A stretch of DNA of 64,000 nt from Sanghuangporus weigelae (taxonomy: Eukaryota; Basidiomycota; Agaricomycetes; Hymenochaetales; Hymenochaetaceae), in the NCBI GenBank assembly GCA_033182465.1, contig CP137318.1:1984001-2048000 (forward strand). Reading direction: 5' to 3'. The translations under genes and the position numbers were made by a program. The notes beneath the pieces were generated by a model that saw only the letters and a program-made list of their open reading frames with translations, searched no databases and had not been told where the DNA came from. This document shows positions 1-11,798 of this stretch, in pieces; position 1 is the first letter of the stretch; every line of letters begins with the position of its first letter.

Positions 1-1651
1 CTGGTGCCGTTGACTCGCCTTGCTCGGTCAAAAGACATGCGGGTGCAACGAAATGCTACGGGCGCTCTGCTCAATATGACGCACTCAGGTAGGAAGATGA
101 TGACAACAGTGATTGCATTTGCTCATAATGTACCACAGACGAGAACCGGCAGCAATTGGTCAATGCTGGAGCTATTCCAGTCCTTGTCAGTCTCCTGAAC
201 TCGCCAGATACGGATGTGCAATACTACTGTACTACAGCATTGAGTAATATTGCTGTAGATGGTACGTGTTTGCCTTATTCTCCGGGAGAATAATAACCAA
301 TGTGCATTATAGGGAATAACCGCAAGAAGCTAGCCCAGACAGAGCCGAAACTTGTCTCCAGTTTGGTTGCATTGATGGACAGTCCGAGTCTGAAAGTTCA
401 ATGCCAAGCAGCTCTTGCCCTTCGGAATCTCGCAAGCGATGGTAAGTCAGCCTGGGACATTATTTTGAGATTATTCCGCTAATTTACTCGGACAGAGAAA
501 TATCAACTGGACATTGTCAAGGCTGGTGGTCTTCCACCTCTACTTCGTCTACTTCAATCCGCGTTTCTTCCCCTCATTTTGTCCTCGGCAGCTTGTGTCC
601 GCAATGTTTCCATTCACCCTCAGAACGAATCACCTATCATTGAAGCTGGCTTCCTACACCCTCTTATCAGTCTCTTGGGTTTCAAGGACAACGAAGAAGT
701 ACAGTGCCATGCAATCTCCACTTTGAGAAATCTGGCCGCCAGCTCTGAGAAGAATAAGGGCCAGATTGTCAAGGCTGGTGCTGTCCAGCAAATAAAGGAG
801 CTTGTGCTCGATGCTCCTCTGAATGTGCAAAGCGAGATGACGGCGTGTGTTGCTGTCCTTGCTCTGAGCGGTATGTACGGATCGTTGGCTGTATATTCGA
901 TGCATACTTATTGTAACCCTTCAGACGAGCTCAAGTCGCAACTACTTGACATGGGGATTTGCAAGGTCTTGATTCCGTTGACGAAATCTAGCAGCATCGA
1001 AGTTCAAGGTAATAGTGCGGCCGCGCTCGGGAATTTGTCCTCCAAAGGTCTGTATGTAATTGCTTTTCTGAGTGGTGGAGCTGACTCGATTTTGTAGATG
1101 GACGAGCTGACACGGATGACTATTCGGCATTCAATGAAGTCTGGGACAAGCCTGATGGAGGCATGCATGATTACCTCTATCGTTTCTTGACTAGCCCCGA
1201 TGCCACGTTCCAACATATCGCTGTTTGGACGATTGTCCAACTCCTTGACTCTGGAGGTAAGATAAACGGATTTTAAGCTGCATTCAGAGCTGTGCTGACC
1301 GCTCTTGGCTTAGACCCACAACTCATCTCTAATATTCGGAATTCTGACAAGCTCCTGCCCCACATACGTGAACTTGCAGCCTCTCATTCTGCCTCGCCTT
1401 CGTCCTCGATGGATTCGCGTTCGCGCCGATCCCAGTCACAGTCGTATCAGGAGACAGAAACAGGTGACGGATCAAGCGAAATCCAGGTGTTGGCACGCAA
1501 AATCCTTGAGGCGACTGAAGCGGAAGCCATGCCGCTCTTGAGTCTCACGCCGTCCACTCATTCCGTCCCAAGAAATGATGGATTCGACAATCCTGATGAA
1601 GAACTGCGGAGAAGTGTTAGAGCGGCCTTCAGTGGTCATGACGGGCGGTAG
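1..1651 (+). CDS. VAC8: Vac8-type armadillo-repeat vacuolar protein (3' part, 5' end outside window)
   Basis: Successive exons encode armadillo repeats: the first reads ..[17 protein letters not shown], spliced to [20 protein letters not shown], then [14 protein letters not shown] and later ..[17 protein letters not shown]. The N-R-x-x-L/I..AGA-(I/V)..L..S pattern and the order of repeats match fungal Vac8, a vacuole-membrane adaptor for vacuole inheritance, nucleus-vacuole junctions and Cvt/autophagy. The gene is already in frame at base 1, so the N-terminal myristoylation/palmitoylation region and first repeats lie upstream. The last exon is a low-complexity Ser/Gln-rich tail ending in a TAG at 1649-1651; such a tail is longer than in yeast Vac8. 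At least six short introns (for example starting near 89 and 261) interrupt it. Family identity is strong; the exact splice of each exon is by eye. Confidence 0.88.
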
Positions 1652-2209
1652 CACGGTTTTCTTAGCGCCACGCTCCTTTCTCGTTTTCCTATAATGCCAA
1701 GCCGTCTTATTCTATTCGATCCTGTCCGTTCGTTTTAATTCTGTTGTACATGGTTGTGGTCGTGCTTGTTTTCTTTTTCTTCATTTACATCCCTACTTCA
1801 ATTCAGGACATTATTTTCCAACTAGCTGGATTCTGTGTTTATGTCCATATCACCGGCTGGCGGGAGATTGGTATTGCTTATTTATGTATAACCGAGACAA
1901 TGATAATATGAAGCGTATATGATATGATATGATATATTACTGCGTGGCCCCTTTGTGGTTTGCCGACATGAGGCCGGAGCGGTGTGACCACGTTCTTTTC
2001 GTAGCCCGCTGATTATTGTTCATCCTTCCCCACTTCTTTCTCACTCGAACTACCATCACCTTCTTTCGCTCCGGGGCTGAGCCTCGGTCTGCTTTTCTTC
2101 AATTTATATATCTAACAGCGATACGACGACAACTTGAAACCACCAGGACTGTATCGAACAGAAACTTTCGCTTAAGCGTAGACAGGAAAGCACTAGTACT
2201 AACGCGATC
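1652..2209. other. Spacer between VAC8 and GH16 gene, with a short pentamer repeat
   Basis: No gene is seen here. The stretch holds the VAC8 3' region, T-rich tracts, and a short ATATG/GATAT pentanucleotide repeat at about 1915-1938 in AT-rich DNA. The part after 1940 should carry the promoter and leader of the GH16 gene. Confidence 0.5.
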
Positions 2210-4130
2210 ATGTATCTACCTCCGGCTTTACTCCTTTTGTTATCTGCCCAGGTCGCTCCTGCGGCTTTCGCGTTCGCACCCCGCCGCTCCCTGGCGGATG
2301 CGACGGAGCGATTCCACACGTTTGCAAAGAGACATAGCGCACGGTTCGCGAGGGATCTCCGTGTCGTCTTCCAAGGGTTAGCTGTCGACCAAGCTGAATC
2401 GGACTCGAGTGCGTCTCATCGCGTGTATTGCGTTCGTCCGGATGACCTGTCGGCCGGTTTTGGCGGCAATGCGACCTCGACGTCTCCGGCAACGGGTTCT
2501 CCGTCGGCTAGTGGTACATCTTCAGGGGCGACGCCGACAGCCACCTCTCCCTGGACGTTAGTTGAATCGCATGTGAGTACAAATTTTGCTTCCGAAATTT
2601 TCATTGACGGGACTGAGCTAAATTTGCTTAGTCTGGTAATAACTTCTTTGACGGGTTTTCGTTCTGGGATCTCGCCGACCCTACCAATGGTGCGTCCGAA
2701 TCCATTGCTTGTACTGGGTGCTGCCCATTCATTCAACTTTGATTCTCGTAGGTGCCGTCGACTACCAGAGCCAGGAAGACGCTGTGAGTGAGAATTCTTC
2801 TATAAACTGTTTCTCCCGAGGCGCTTATCATATTGCAATTGTCATATTCAGCAATCAGGAGGGCTGATCGAGGTCAACGACGACGGTAACGCGGTCCTTA
2901 AAGTAGACACGACTTCGACGATCTCTGGAAACCGAAAGAGCGTCCGCATCACAACCGAGAACACTTTCACTGGTATGTAGGATATGTTGTTCGTTGTGTT
3001 AGCACGACTGCTCATGTCATGTCGACAGGTGGTATCTTCGTGCTCGATGCTATCCATATGCCCCAGGGTTGTGGAAGTTGGCCGTAAGTGTTACTTAGAT
3101 TGTAGAGATCGGAGCAGTCTAATGAAGCTATATGTTCAGGGCCTTCTGGTCGAATGGTAATTATCACTTTGTGTCTGACGGATGAAATTCTCAAGCATCA
3201 CGTCTTCTGGTAGGACCGAACTGGCCGACATTTGGTGAGATAGATATCATAGAGGTGCGTTTCTGAGATACGTATCGGGTGTCCTAAAGATCATGCTGAC
3301 GGGATCGATGCATCTAGGGTGTCAAGTGAGTATTGTAGCTCAGTACAAAGGCAAACGCATTCTAGCTGACACTATATGAAGTGACTATACCAACAATCAG
3401 GCCACACTGCACACTGCTTCGGGATGCCAGATTGCCTCAAACTCGACCACTCAGTCTCTCGGCATCACGTCAACCCTCGTTGGAGGCACGAATTGCGCTG
3501 CTTTGGAGACAAGCAACCAAGGTTGTGGCATGAGGTCCAATTCAAACACGACATATGGTTCAGGTATATGATCGATCATTCCAGGACCTGTGCCCCTCTA
3601 ATTTTTTACCTCTGTAGGTTTCAACTCAATCGGGGGTGGTGTATATGCCAGTGAGTCTGGAAATTCTCCGGCATACAATTAAGATACTGATCGTCCTATG
3701 CACAGTGGTCTGGGATGATGATGAAATTGCCGTGTATTTTTTCCCGCGAGGCTCTATCCCTCAGGACCTGACGGCTGAAGCTCCGCTTCCTGAAACCTGG
3801 GGCACACCAATGGCTCGTTGGCCTGCAAAGAACTGCGATTTGGACACATTCTTCAAGAACCATTCCATTATCATCAATACCACGCTTTGGTAAGTCGCTC
3901 CGATCATTCCTGTCCGTGTTCTTGGATATTTAGCATTGTGGAAATCTAGTGGTGACTGGGCAGGTGGTGTCTGGACCGCTTCCGGTATTCCGGGTCAAGA
4001 GACCAGCTGTGCTCAACGTACAGGATACTCGACGTGCGAGGACTTCGTACACAACAGCGGCGCATCATTCGGGAAAGCGTACTGGGAGATTTCCAGCTTG
4101 AAAGTTTACCAGACGACTCGACAATCTTAG
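2210..4130 (+). CDS. Secreted GH16 family endo-beta-1,3(4)-glucanase (laminarinase-like)
   Basis: Begins with a hydrophobic signal peptide (MYLPPALLLLLSAQVAPAA) followed by a Ser/Thr/Gly-rich linker and a GH16 jelly-roll domain. After splicing the catalytic strand reads FGEIDIIEGVNDYTNN: the ExDxxE signature supplies the nucleophile (first Glu) and the general acid/base (last Glu) of a retaining glucanase. Upstream are GGIFVLDAIHMPQGCGSWPAFW and downstream VWDDDEIAVYFFPRGSIP and CGDWAGGVW, all typical of basidiomycete laminarinases (Phanerochaete Lam16A type). Likely secreted or wall-bound, acting on beta-1,3/1,6-glucan. The active-site region is split into tiny exons of 17 nt (3140-3156) and 8 nt (3318-3325). 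Substrate is inferred from family only. Confidence 0.9.
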
Positions 4131-4446
4131 AAATGCATAATTACTTCGCATTGGAGGCGTATACCGTTCTATAAATTAATTTTACAGAGATAGAGATAGA
4201 ATAGACATGGAGTGTAGAGGGAATACGGTCGCCTGGAAGCTATAAAATGCATGAATATTTGTAAAGTTCATTGATCGGTCAGCAGCACAGCCACCAGAAC
4301 CCATCGGGATGATCATTGTCGTCATTTCCTTCTGCACTCAGTGATTGACCACCACCACTACAAAACATTTAAAAGAAGACTGGACTTGCGCGAGACTAGG
4401 AGAATTTCCCTAGCTGTATTGGCATCGAACCGAAGGGGCGCTCAAC
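4131..4446. other. Spacer between GH16 and ING genes
   Basis: About 316 bases with no gene. It holds the GH16 3' region (AT-rich around 4136-4205) and the short upstream region of the ING gene. No distinct motif recognised. Confidence 0.4.
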
Positions 4447-5804
4447 ATGAATACCACAGCGGTTGCAAACCAAGAGGAGGCTGCAGCTATTGCCGCAGAA
4501 TTCCTGTCAAGTAAATCGCACTTTACCTCTTGTCCTTTTGTATCGTTACTCACATGAGTAGGCCTTGACAATCTTCCGAACGAAGTACAGCACTTACTGG
4601 CTGAGATCAGACACAAGGAATCGCGTTCACATGGTACGCAGAATTATTACACTATTCGTCTTTCATCCAATCTAAATACATACTAGAATTGCTGCAAGAA
4701 GTAAACAAACTGACCGATCGCTTCTTCCGACATGCCCTGCGTAATCTAATCCCCAAAGAACCGAGGGAGAATGGGAAAGAGAAAGATTCAAAGGATGCAG
4801 TCGTCCAAGCTAGGGTGACATCCAATTTCGCTGAGCTAGACCAGCTCGCCCAAGACAAGATCCTGCTTGCAGAACGGCTCGTTGAAGCACTCAGCCGTGT
4901 CAGTGCACGGCTGGACCATGACCTCGGTAAGGTGCTACAACTCTCAGGAGAGCAAACACATGAGCAGTACGAGGTTCGCAATGGCTACGTTGTGGGGACG
5001 TTGCCTGGTGCGCCGGCGCCAATTACGCTGACTGCTAATACGAGCATATCTACACCTGTGCCACGTTCAGTTAGAGAAGTTCAAGAGAGCCTGAGGGCGA
5101 CTGTGACAAATGAGCTGGTTGCAAGCTCTCCTCCACCTTCCGGCTCCGGACAGGGACCACAGAAACGTGTGTCTCCAAACTATATGATCTTTGATTCTTG
5201 TTTTAACATTTAGCTTGCGTAGGTCGACGATTGAATACCGGAGCAGCGGTCGCGAGCATCAACACCAATGTATCCTCACGAGGACACACCCCGCAAGCCC
5301 GTTCTCGTCTTGCACAGCAGGTCCATCCTTCACCGCCTCCCCAAGCAGCGTCTTTGCGTTCTCGGCGCGTGAGAACACCTGCAAGCCACGAGGAGGACGA
5401 GGATAACGATCTTGACGCAGATGGTGAGGTCGATGATCAGGATGAATCTGGTGACCCCGAGGACAAGCAATTGTACTGCTATTGCCGGAAGATGTCGTAT
5501 GGAGAGGTCAGTGGACTGCACTTTCGAGATGTTTACGAAGTTAATGCTGACATCTTGTCTTCTCTTTTTCTTAGATGGTTGGTTGTGATAATGAGAACTG
5601 TCCTTATGAATGGGTAAGTTACATCCGTTGTGAAGCGATTCCATTCCGGTCTTCCTGATGACCAATTAAAATCTTTTCTTCCAGTTCCATATTGGCTGTG
5701 CGGGGTTGAAGCCACCGCTTCCACCTGTTTGGTACTGTGACGAGTGCTTGAAGAGTCTGGGCGTCGGCGGAAGTGGACCTCGCAAGGGTAGGCGAAAAGC
5801 ATAA
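4447..5804 (+). CDS. ING-family PHD-finger chromatin protein
   Basis: The N-terminal half (LDNLPNEVQHLLAEIRHKES, then ELLQEVNKLTDRFF) is the ING coiled-coil that holds these proteins in histone acetyltransferase or deacetylase complexes (yeast Yng1/Yng2/Pho23 group). The C-terminus is a PHD finger built from three exons: LYCYCRKMSYGE, MVGCDNENCPYEW (39-nt exon) and FHIGCAGLKPPLPPVWYCDEC, giving the C4HC3 zinc ligands and the conserved aromatic residues that cage H3K4me3. A basic tail (RKGRRKA) ends the protein. Between them lies a low-complexity linker with an acidic stretch (EEDEDNDLDADGEVDD). The start at 4447 is the first ATG and leads directly into the conserved helix. Which subunit type it is cannot be decided by eye. 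Confidence 0.9.
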
Positions 5805-6061
5805 TTGTGCGAAGACTTCAGTTCACCCTTTGTAATTATTGTACTGTTGCTCTCCTGTATAACCTACCCTGTGTTTCTAATGCATCTCGCCATTCTTGGC
5901 TAATGAAACGATGGATATATTCAGAATACGTTCAGATGACGATCGAACAAGGTGTAGATTACTCGATTGCAGACAAAAACAGATGTAGCTTGCCGATTAT
6001 TATATCGATGCCATGAAGATACTTGAAACAACAACAATGCAGTGAACACTCTATGAACGTC

Positions 6062-9000
6062 TTACGAACGTTTATTCTTCTTCTTAACGACCTTGAACGA
6101 TCCAAAGTCATTCTGTGGCTGCTTCGGTTGTGCTTTCACCACGTCAGCGAGTGATGCAGGCTTCCCGTTCGCGGCCTGGCCAGAAGAGCCCTTTGACCGA
6201 GATAAAACATCTTCCTTGCGCTTCTTGACGAATTCTTCCGCATAATCGCGACCATTCAGCGTGGTGCTGGCTCCGTAGACGGTCTCCGCGATGATCTCCT
6301 TGGTAGCCTTGTCGGGATCTAGAGGGAAAGAAAGCAGCATCTGCGCGATCTCTTCAACTAATTCAAGCGTTAGAAGGCGGTTAAGATCGCCTTAGTAAAG
6401 ACCTACATTGAACTGAGCTGTTGAGTCCCCTCAACGACTCTCTCATCCATTTCATAAACTCAAGAGATGGTACAGCAGGCTCCTCGTCCGTCCTCAAAGC
6501 AGGTGAGGTAGCCTTAGCTACGGCCTGAGAGCTCATCGTTCGATGAACCGCCGTGGAACGAGAGGAAGGGGCCTGAGCATTCGGCGTGGAAGCTTGGGCT
6601 ACAGCAGCGGGCCGGGAAGCCGCAACACTTGCTGCAGTCTGAGGTTTTCCACCAGACCCTACGACATGCCACACACCTCCGCTTGCTTGGGAGGCCATAA
6701 TAGGAGCCTTAGGGTGCATCTATAAGTACACCGATTCCCACTGATATGAACAAAATACCCACCTTGGCAATCGGTTGCTGTGCGGCGGCCCTCTTAACAG
6801 CGGTGGCAGCGGTTTCTCTCTCCCTTGCTACCTGCTTACGACGCTCCTCTTCTTCTTGGATCTCTTTCATTGTTTTCGCAGCGGGCTTCGCAGCATTCGT
6901 CCAAACTGGACCAGATGGAGTAGAGGAAGTAGGGGAAACAGGAGTTTCTTTCGCAGAAGGGACACCACTGCTTCGCGAACCGACCTGCGAAGTGGGCAGT
7001 CCCCAGGAGGCACTGAACTGTACCTCTTCAGTTGGAGAAGCACCACTTGCAGCTCGCGAAACACGCTCTCGTCCTTTGTCGGTATTCTTGCGTGTCTCCT
7101 GCCTCTTCTTTTCTGCCTCCTGGATTGTTCTCAGATTCATAGGCGCCGGTTGTTTAGTCTTGCCTTCGTCATCCGTGGCCCATGGCGCCTTCTGGGAGGC
7201 AGGTGGTGCACTAGCCGTTTTTGAGGTTGCAGTCGCAGATGTGTTTTGGCTGGTCTCAGACGCCTTAGGAGGTGTGGCCCTAGCCTTGCTCTTCGAGGTC
7301 GGCAGGCGAGAAGTTTCTTGGGCGCTGGCTAGGGGTCTACTCTGTACAGATGCTTCTGGAACATGTGAAATGATATCCATAGTTGTGGGAACCGAAGAGT
7401 CGACCTGAGAAGTAGCTGCCTGCTGTTCACTATGGTCTCCTGAGGCCATCAATCTTTGCTGTTCATTGTGCTGAGTGACGTTAGCAGTAGTTAAACTTCG
7501 CGATTCCTCTGTCATTTGACTCTGTCTATCCTGTCCAGCGGTTTGAGAAACTGATGCCCAAGAATCCTGTGGTTTATTCCAAGCTGGAACTTGCGGTTGC
7601 GGGGGAGACATGACATATGTGTTCTTTGCGGTAGGCATGTCAGCATCGAAAGGTCGGGGACGAGGAAGTTCATGAGGCTGAGAAGCACCCCAAGGAGACA
7701 GAGAAGTTGCAGACCTCGCTTGAGATTGCTGTTGGAAATTGGACGTATTTCGCATATTCGGTATCGATGCCGCTGGACTTGGCATCTGATCAAAACCACT
7801 AACAAAGCCGGTGTTCAGTTGCGGTAGGGGAGGCTGCCGAGGTGCTCCTTCAAACCTCCTAGAAGGAGATTCGTGCGGAATTTGATGAAACGCTTTCGAG
7901 ATGATTGTAAGACAATCTGTCCGCATTATAAGACAACGACTTACCAGTTCCTAGAGGCTCTGGCGGTTCATAAAACCTGTGAGAAGCCCCCGGCGACGCG
8001 AAGAAATGTTCCACAGGATTCGGACCCGTAGGCAAAGCATAAGACGATGGATCTTGACCGAATTGAGCATGTCGGAACGAAGGTGGCATTGCATCAAATC
8101 GTCCGAGTTGAGGAACATCTGGCGGACCGTTCCATCCTGGCGCAACATTGCTATTCGATAGCTGCCATGGAACATTCGCTGGTACATCAATAGAGGAAGT
8201 ACGGTTTGGCTGAGGAGCATCGTTGAAGGTTTGACGAACTGCATGTGGCATCGCCGGACTGCCGCTAGATGAATAGCTGCCAGCAGCACTAACTCGGCCA
8301 TTCAAAACTGCATCAAAGCGCTGAAACCGACTTCCGATAGCTATGGGATCGGGAGATATCGGTCCTCGTGCGAAGCTACCTCCAAGCGAAGATGAGGGAG
8401 AGCCAGTAATTGAGCCGTTGACATTAAAGGAATCAAGCGTATTATTATTCCCATACGATTGTGGACTGGACTGACGCGGTAGATCCACAAGTCCTGTGCG
8501 CTGCAGAATTGGGTTGAAAGCAGGTGCAGGAACAGGATGGCTAAGTCCAGGAGGGGGCAAGGCGTCAATCAAGGGCGAAAGGAAAACACGTTCCCCTTGC
8601 GCCCGACGTTTTATGTCTGTCAAAGGCGCAAATCCCGTGTCCATGTGAATCCTCTTCATCAGTAGGTTATCACTGAAGTAGCCCTGATCATTCCAGAGTT
8701 GCATCTGTTCCGCAGGGAAGGGTCCTATTCGACCAAGTTAGACCATAGAAGAAATGCGGTTCTTAAACGAGAAGATACCTTGCACTGTTCCTGACGGATC
8801 AATGTAGGACCATTCTACTTTTCCAGGCTCCACGTCGGTTGCTCTGGCATCGCTAACTTGATCAGTTTTTTGAGGACCGACTGCGTTGGTATTCAATGCC
8901 AAGTTATTCATGGTGCCAGTCACATTATCAATATCCTTGTCTGGATTCTGAGGTACCGCCACCTGGGATGTTGATGAATCTTGCTGATCAGGCGGTCGAT

Positions 9001-9982
9001 TTTCAGTGCCTTCCGTTTTCTCAGCGGGAGAATGCGTATTCTCATTTGATTCGGGCGGGGGCTCCTTCTGAATTACCTCTTTTTCATCTAGACGATCTGG
9101 AATAGGATGTCCAGAAGTAACACGCCTCTTCCCGCCTCCCCAAGCTGATTCACTTCCATTGAGGACGCCGTCAATAGCATTGTGCCCGCCAATACGCGTC
9201 CGCGGAGACGCGGCAGAAGGCGACACGAGATTCCCAGACGCACCCGACCACGATGTCTTGCGTGGCAAAGAAATTGGAGTTTGCTCTACGGGTATCGTAT
9301 ATAGTCAGTCGATGGAAGAGAAAGAAATGTAGAACGTGTAAATACCTGCACCATTGCTGTCTCCACGCCTTCGTCGGCTTAGCAGGCCCAAGCCGCTATT
9401 CAAGGTCCCGCCTTTGGAGCGGTCGCCTTGGGCCACGTAATCGGATGGTTGTCGCCGGCGATTTTCTGAGTTCAGCGAGGTAGCATAAAGCTATAAAAGT
9501 TACAAGACAAAACGGCTCAACGCGCAGCGACATGAAGCAGATCAAAAAATTCACGCCCACCTTCCTTTCCACCTCAGTAAAGTCACTTAAAGAAACCGGT
9601 TCACCGGAAGATTCTCTCACGACGCCGTCCCAGCGTTCGACCTCAATTGGCAGTTCAGAGCACCCGCCGAGGTCCTTGAAGACCTGAAGCATCTCGTCTC
9701 GTGAATACTTGAAAGGGTGGGCTATGTCGCGTTTGCCCTGGACGGGCGGGGCGTGAGGCGTGACAAGTGCAGAGTATGAAGTTGCTCCTGGAGGTGCTGG
9801 CGTTGTTCCATTAGAGGTACCTCCAGACGCACCAGACGGAGGAGGAGATGTCGCAAGTGGTTTGGCGGGCGCAGGTTGCTTGCGCATCCACTGGAATATC
9901 ACACCGTCAATTATACAACGTGTATTTTACAACGAACAGGTACTCGCACCTCAGGACCAAAACGCATTGCAGTAGAGGTCAT
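6062..9982 (-). CDS. GYF-domain protein (Smy2/Syh1/GIGYF-like)
   Basis: Large Pro/Gln/Ser/Ala-rich protein. The recognisable part is a GYF domain: VEWSYIDPSGTVQG, joined by splicing to PFPAEQMQLWNDQGYF. The W-x-Y-x-D-P-x-G..Q-G-P-F..M..W pattern is the proline-rich-ligand pocket of Smy2-type proteins, linked in fungi to mRNA turnover/translation control and ER-Golgi traffic. The N-terminus starts MTSTAMRFGPE and continues after one intron as WMRKQPAPAK. After the domain come long disordered segments, a charged coiled-coil stretch (EEEERRKQVARERETAAT) and a compact C-terminus ending KKKNKRS. The C-terminal region before the stop (DKATKEIIAETVYGAST..GRDYAEEFVKKRK) is also typical of fungal members. 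Function in this species is inferred. Confidence 0.87.
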
Positions 9983-10238
9983 CTTGGAAGATGTAATAGT
10001 CGATATTCAAAAGAGTTTTGAGGATATTTCGATTTGTTTAAGCCGTAACTCTGGTTGCACGAGGCTCGAGCCACGAGCTGGTCGCAAGTCAAAAGAGGTA
10101 GTATGTGCAGGGCCGGCTAACCCAGACTCAGCCGATTTTGATGTCACACCTTGAGCGACCTTGCAGCATATTTGATGTGTTTTTCTCATTATTACAAATG
10201 CTTGTACTGTACTAGTCTACGATATTGAAATGCAAATG

Positions 10239-11472
10239 CTATATAACATCAGTGTGTGCATCAAATGGGTGTCCGCTCCGATCAAATTCTATTGCTGTAC
10301 TGGCTTTGCCAATACTTTTCCGATTCCCTAAAGTGCCATTTAGCTCCTTGACAAGAAGAACCATAGTTCAAAGTGCTTACCTCAAAGCAAGTGATCATAA
10401 TACCGCATGCCGGAGCAATCTTTGCTATTCGAGGCGTGAGACCGGCAAAGAGACCCTGTACACCTTCTGTCCTCACTACCTCTCGCAGAACAGCTAGCGA
10501 ATTTGACGGCCCAGCAGCACCTCCAGACATAACGAACGCCTGTCTGCGCGTTTTCGCGGTGTCGAAAGGAGAAACGATAATCGCAGCGGTTGTCCCACTT
10601 ACGGCACCACTGACGAACGCAACCGGAGGTCCACTATGTCCCTTGCTTTCTATTTCACCTTTTAACCGCTCGTATAGAGCCCAGTAGATCCCGCTGAACG
10701 GAACATCTCGCCAGAGTGTGGGCCCAACTCCCCGCCATAAGGAAGGTAACCCTTGAGCTTTTGCAATACCACGCACAGAATTTAAGACGGATCGAAGAGT
10801 GTGTGGTGTGTCAGGAGAAACAGGAGTAGACTGGAGGTTGGTGCGGATGAGTTCTAACGGCGAAGCCAATGTCGAGATGGTAGTTCGTGCGATAACACCA
10901 GCGAACAATGGTGTTAGTGTCGGCCAAGGGGAAACAGAAGGCAGTACGTTTCGGAGCAAATGATCGTACGTCATCATATAAAAGGTCGAAGAAGGGACGC
11001 CTATCAACCTAAACCAGAAAATGAGGAAGAGCAGAAGGCTGCAGTAAGAACAAAACTCACAACGTAGTTCCTGCACCTTTCCATAGTCCCTTCAAACCCT
11101 CCGCTCTAACAACATGTCTGACAGCGTCCCAAAATCCGTTCACCCGTTCGGTACGCAGTACACCATGGTCCCAAATACATACGACTTCCTGTGACAATGG
11201 CCGAGCGTAAGAAGACATGTTGCGTACACAACCCAAAGGACTATTAGGTTGACAGCATCCATTCACAGGTATTCTAGACAACGACGAAGATCGAAGAGGC
11301 GGCTGCGTTTGCAACCTGGTTTTCACCACGTCGAACGGAGTCACTACAAGCGAAAGTTATGTAAGGAACTGCAAATGCAAAAAAAAATTGCACAGGTATG
11401 TAACATACTGGTGAGTGCGGTCAAGGTCGCGCCAGAGGCAGCTGCGACGAGTTTGGCATTGAACGGGTCCAT
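10239..11472 (-). CDS. Mitochondrial carrier, MTM1/SLC25A39-40-like
   Basis: Three carrier repeats are visible through their PX[D/E]XX[K/R] signatures: TPFDVVKTRLQ, SPLELIRTNLQ and SPFDTAKTRRQ, with SLWRGVGPTLWRDVPFSGIYW between. A Cys-containing loop after the first signature (NGCCQPNSPLGCVR) and GFWDAVRHVVRAEGLKGLWKGAGTTL match Mtm1 and SLC25A39/40, inner-membrane carriers tied to manganese/iron handling and glutathione import. The start is ATG at 11472 (MDPFNAKLVAAASGA). At the 3' end a GTAAGC donor after MITCFE splices to a short exon ending TAG at 10239-10241; without that splice, translation would stop at 10282-10284 instead. I prefer the spliced form because the donor is canonical and the exon is in frame. 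Confidence 0.85.
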
Positions 11473-11798
11473 TAAACATGAAGAGAAAACCCGCTCTGAC
11501 CACTGTTTCCGTCGCTATCGACGTTGTCGTGAACGTGGACAAAGCTGGAGAGTGTGAGAGATGAGACTGGCGAGCGGAGCCGGTTCCTCGTCATTCCATC
11601 GGCACGACACGACTTATCTGATTATCCTTTTCTGGACTTTGGTCTGCTTACGTGATTACCGTAGTCAAAAATTCTATATTTTCTCTGTCTGTGGTCAATA
11701 CATCCGAATCACGCAAGCTACTTAAGTGAGTTACAGAGAGGAAAGCATAATAAGCCTATACAAAAATCGCATGATATCCAACTTCAATCCCCAAGTCT
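11473..11798. other. Spacer between carrier and Pil1-like gene
   Basis: About 326 bases with no gene: upstream region of the minus-strand carrier gene and 3' region of the minus-strand Pil1-like gene. Nothing distinctive seen. Confidence 0.4.

Noticed and set aside
2016-2381. A 121-residue frame overlapping the GH16 start
   Set aside because: Different frame from the signal peptide and catalytic exons; no domain.
6746-7408. A 220-residue open frame on the + strand antisense to the GYF gene, with hydrophobic stretches
   Set aside because: It mirrors the Pro/Ser/Ala-rich coding strand; no domain, and the opposite strand joins a convincing protein.
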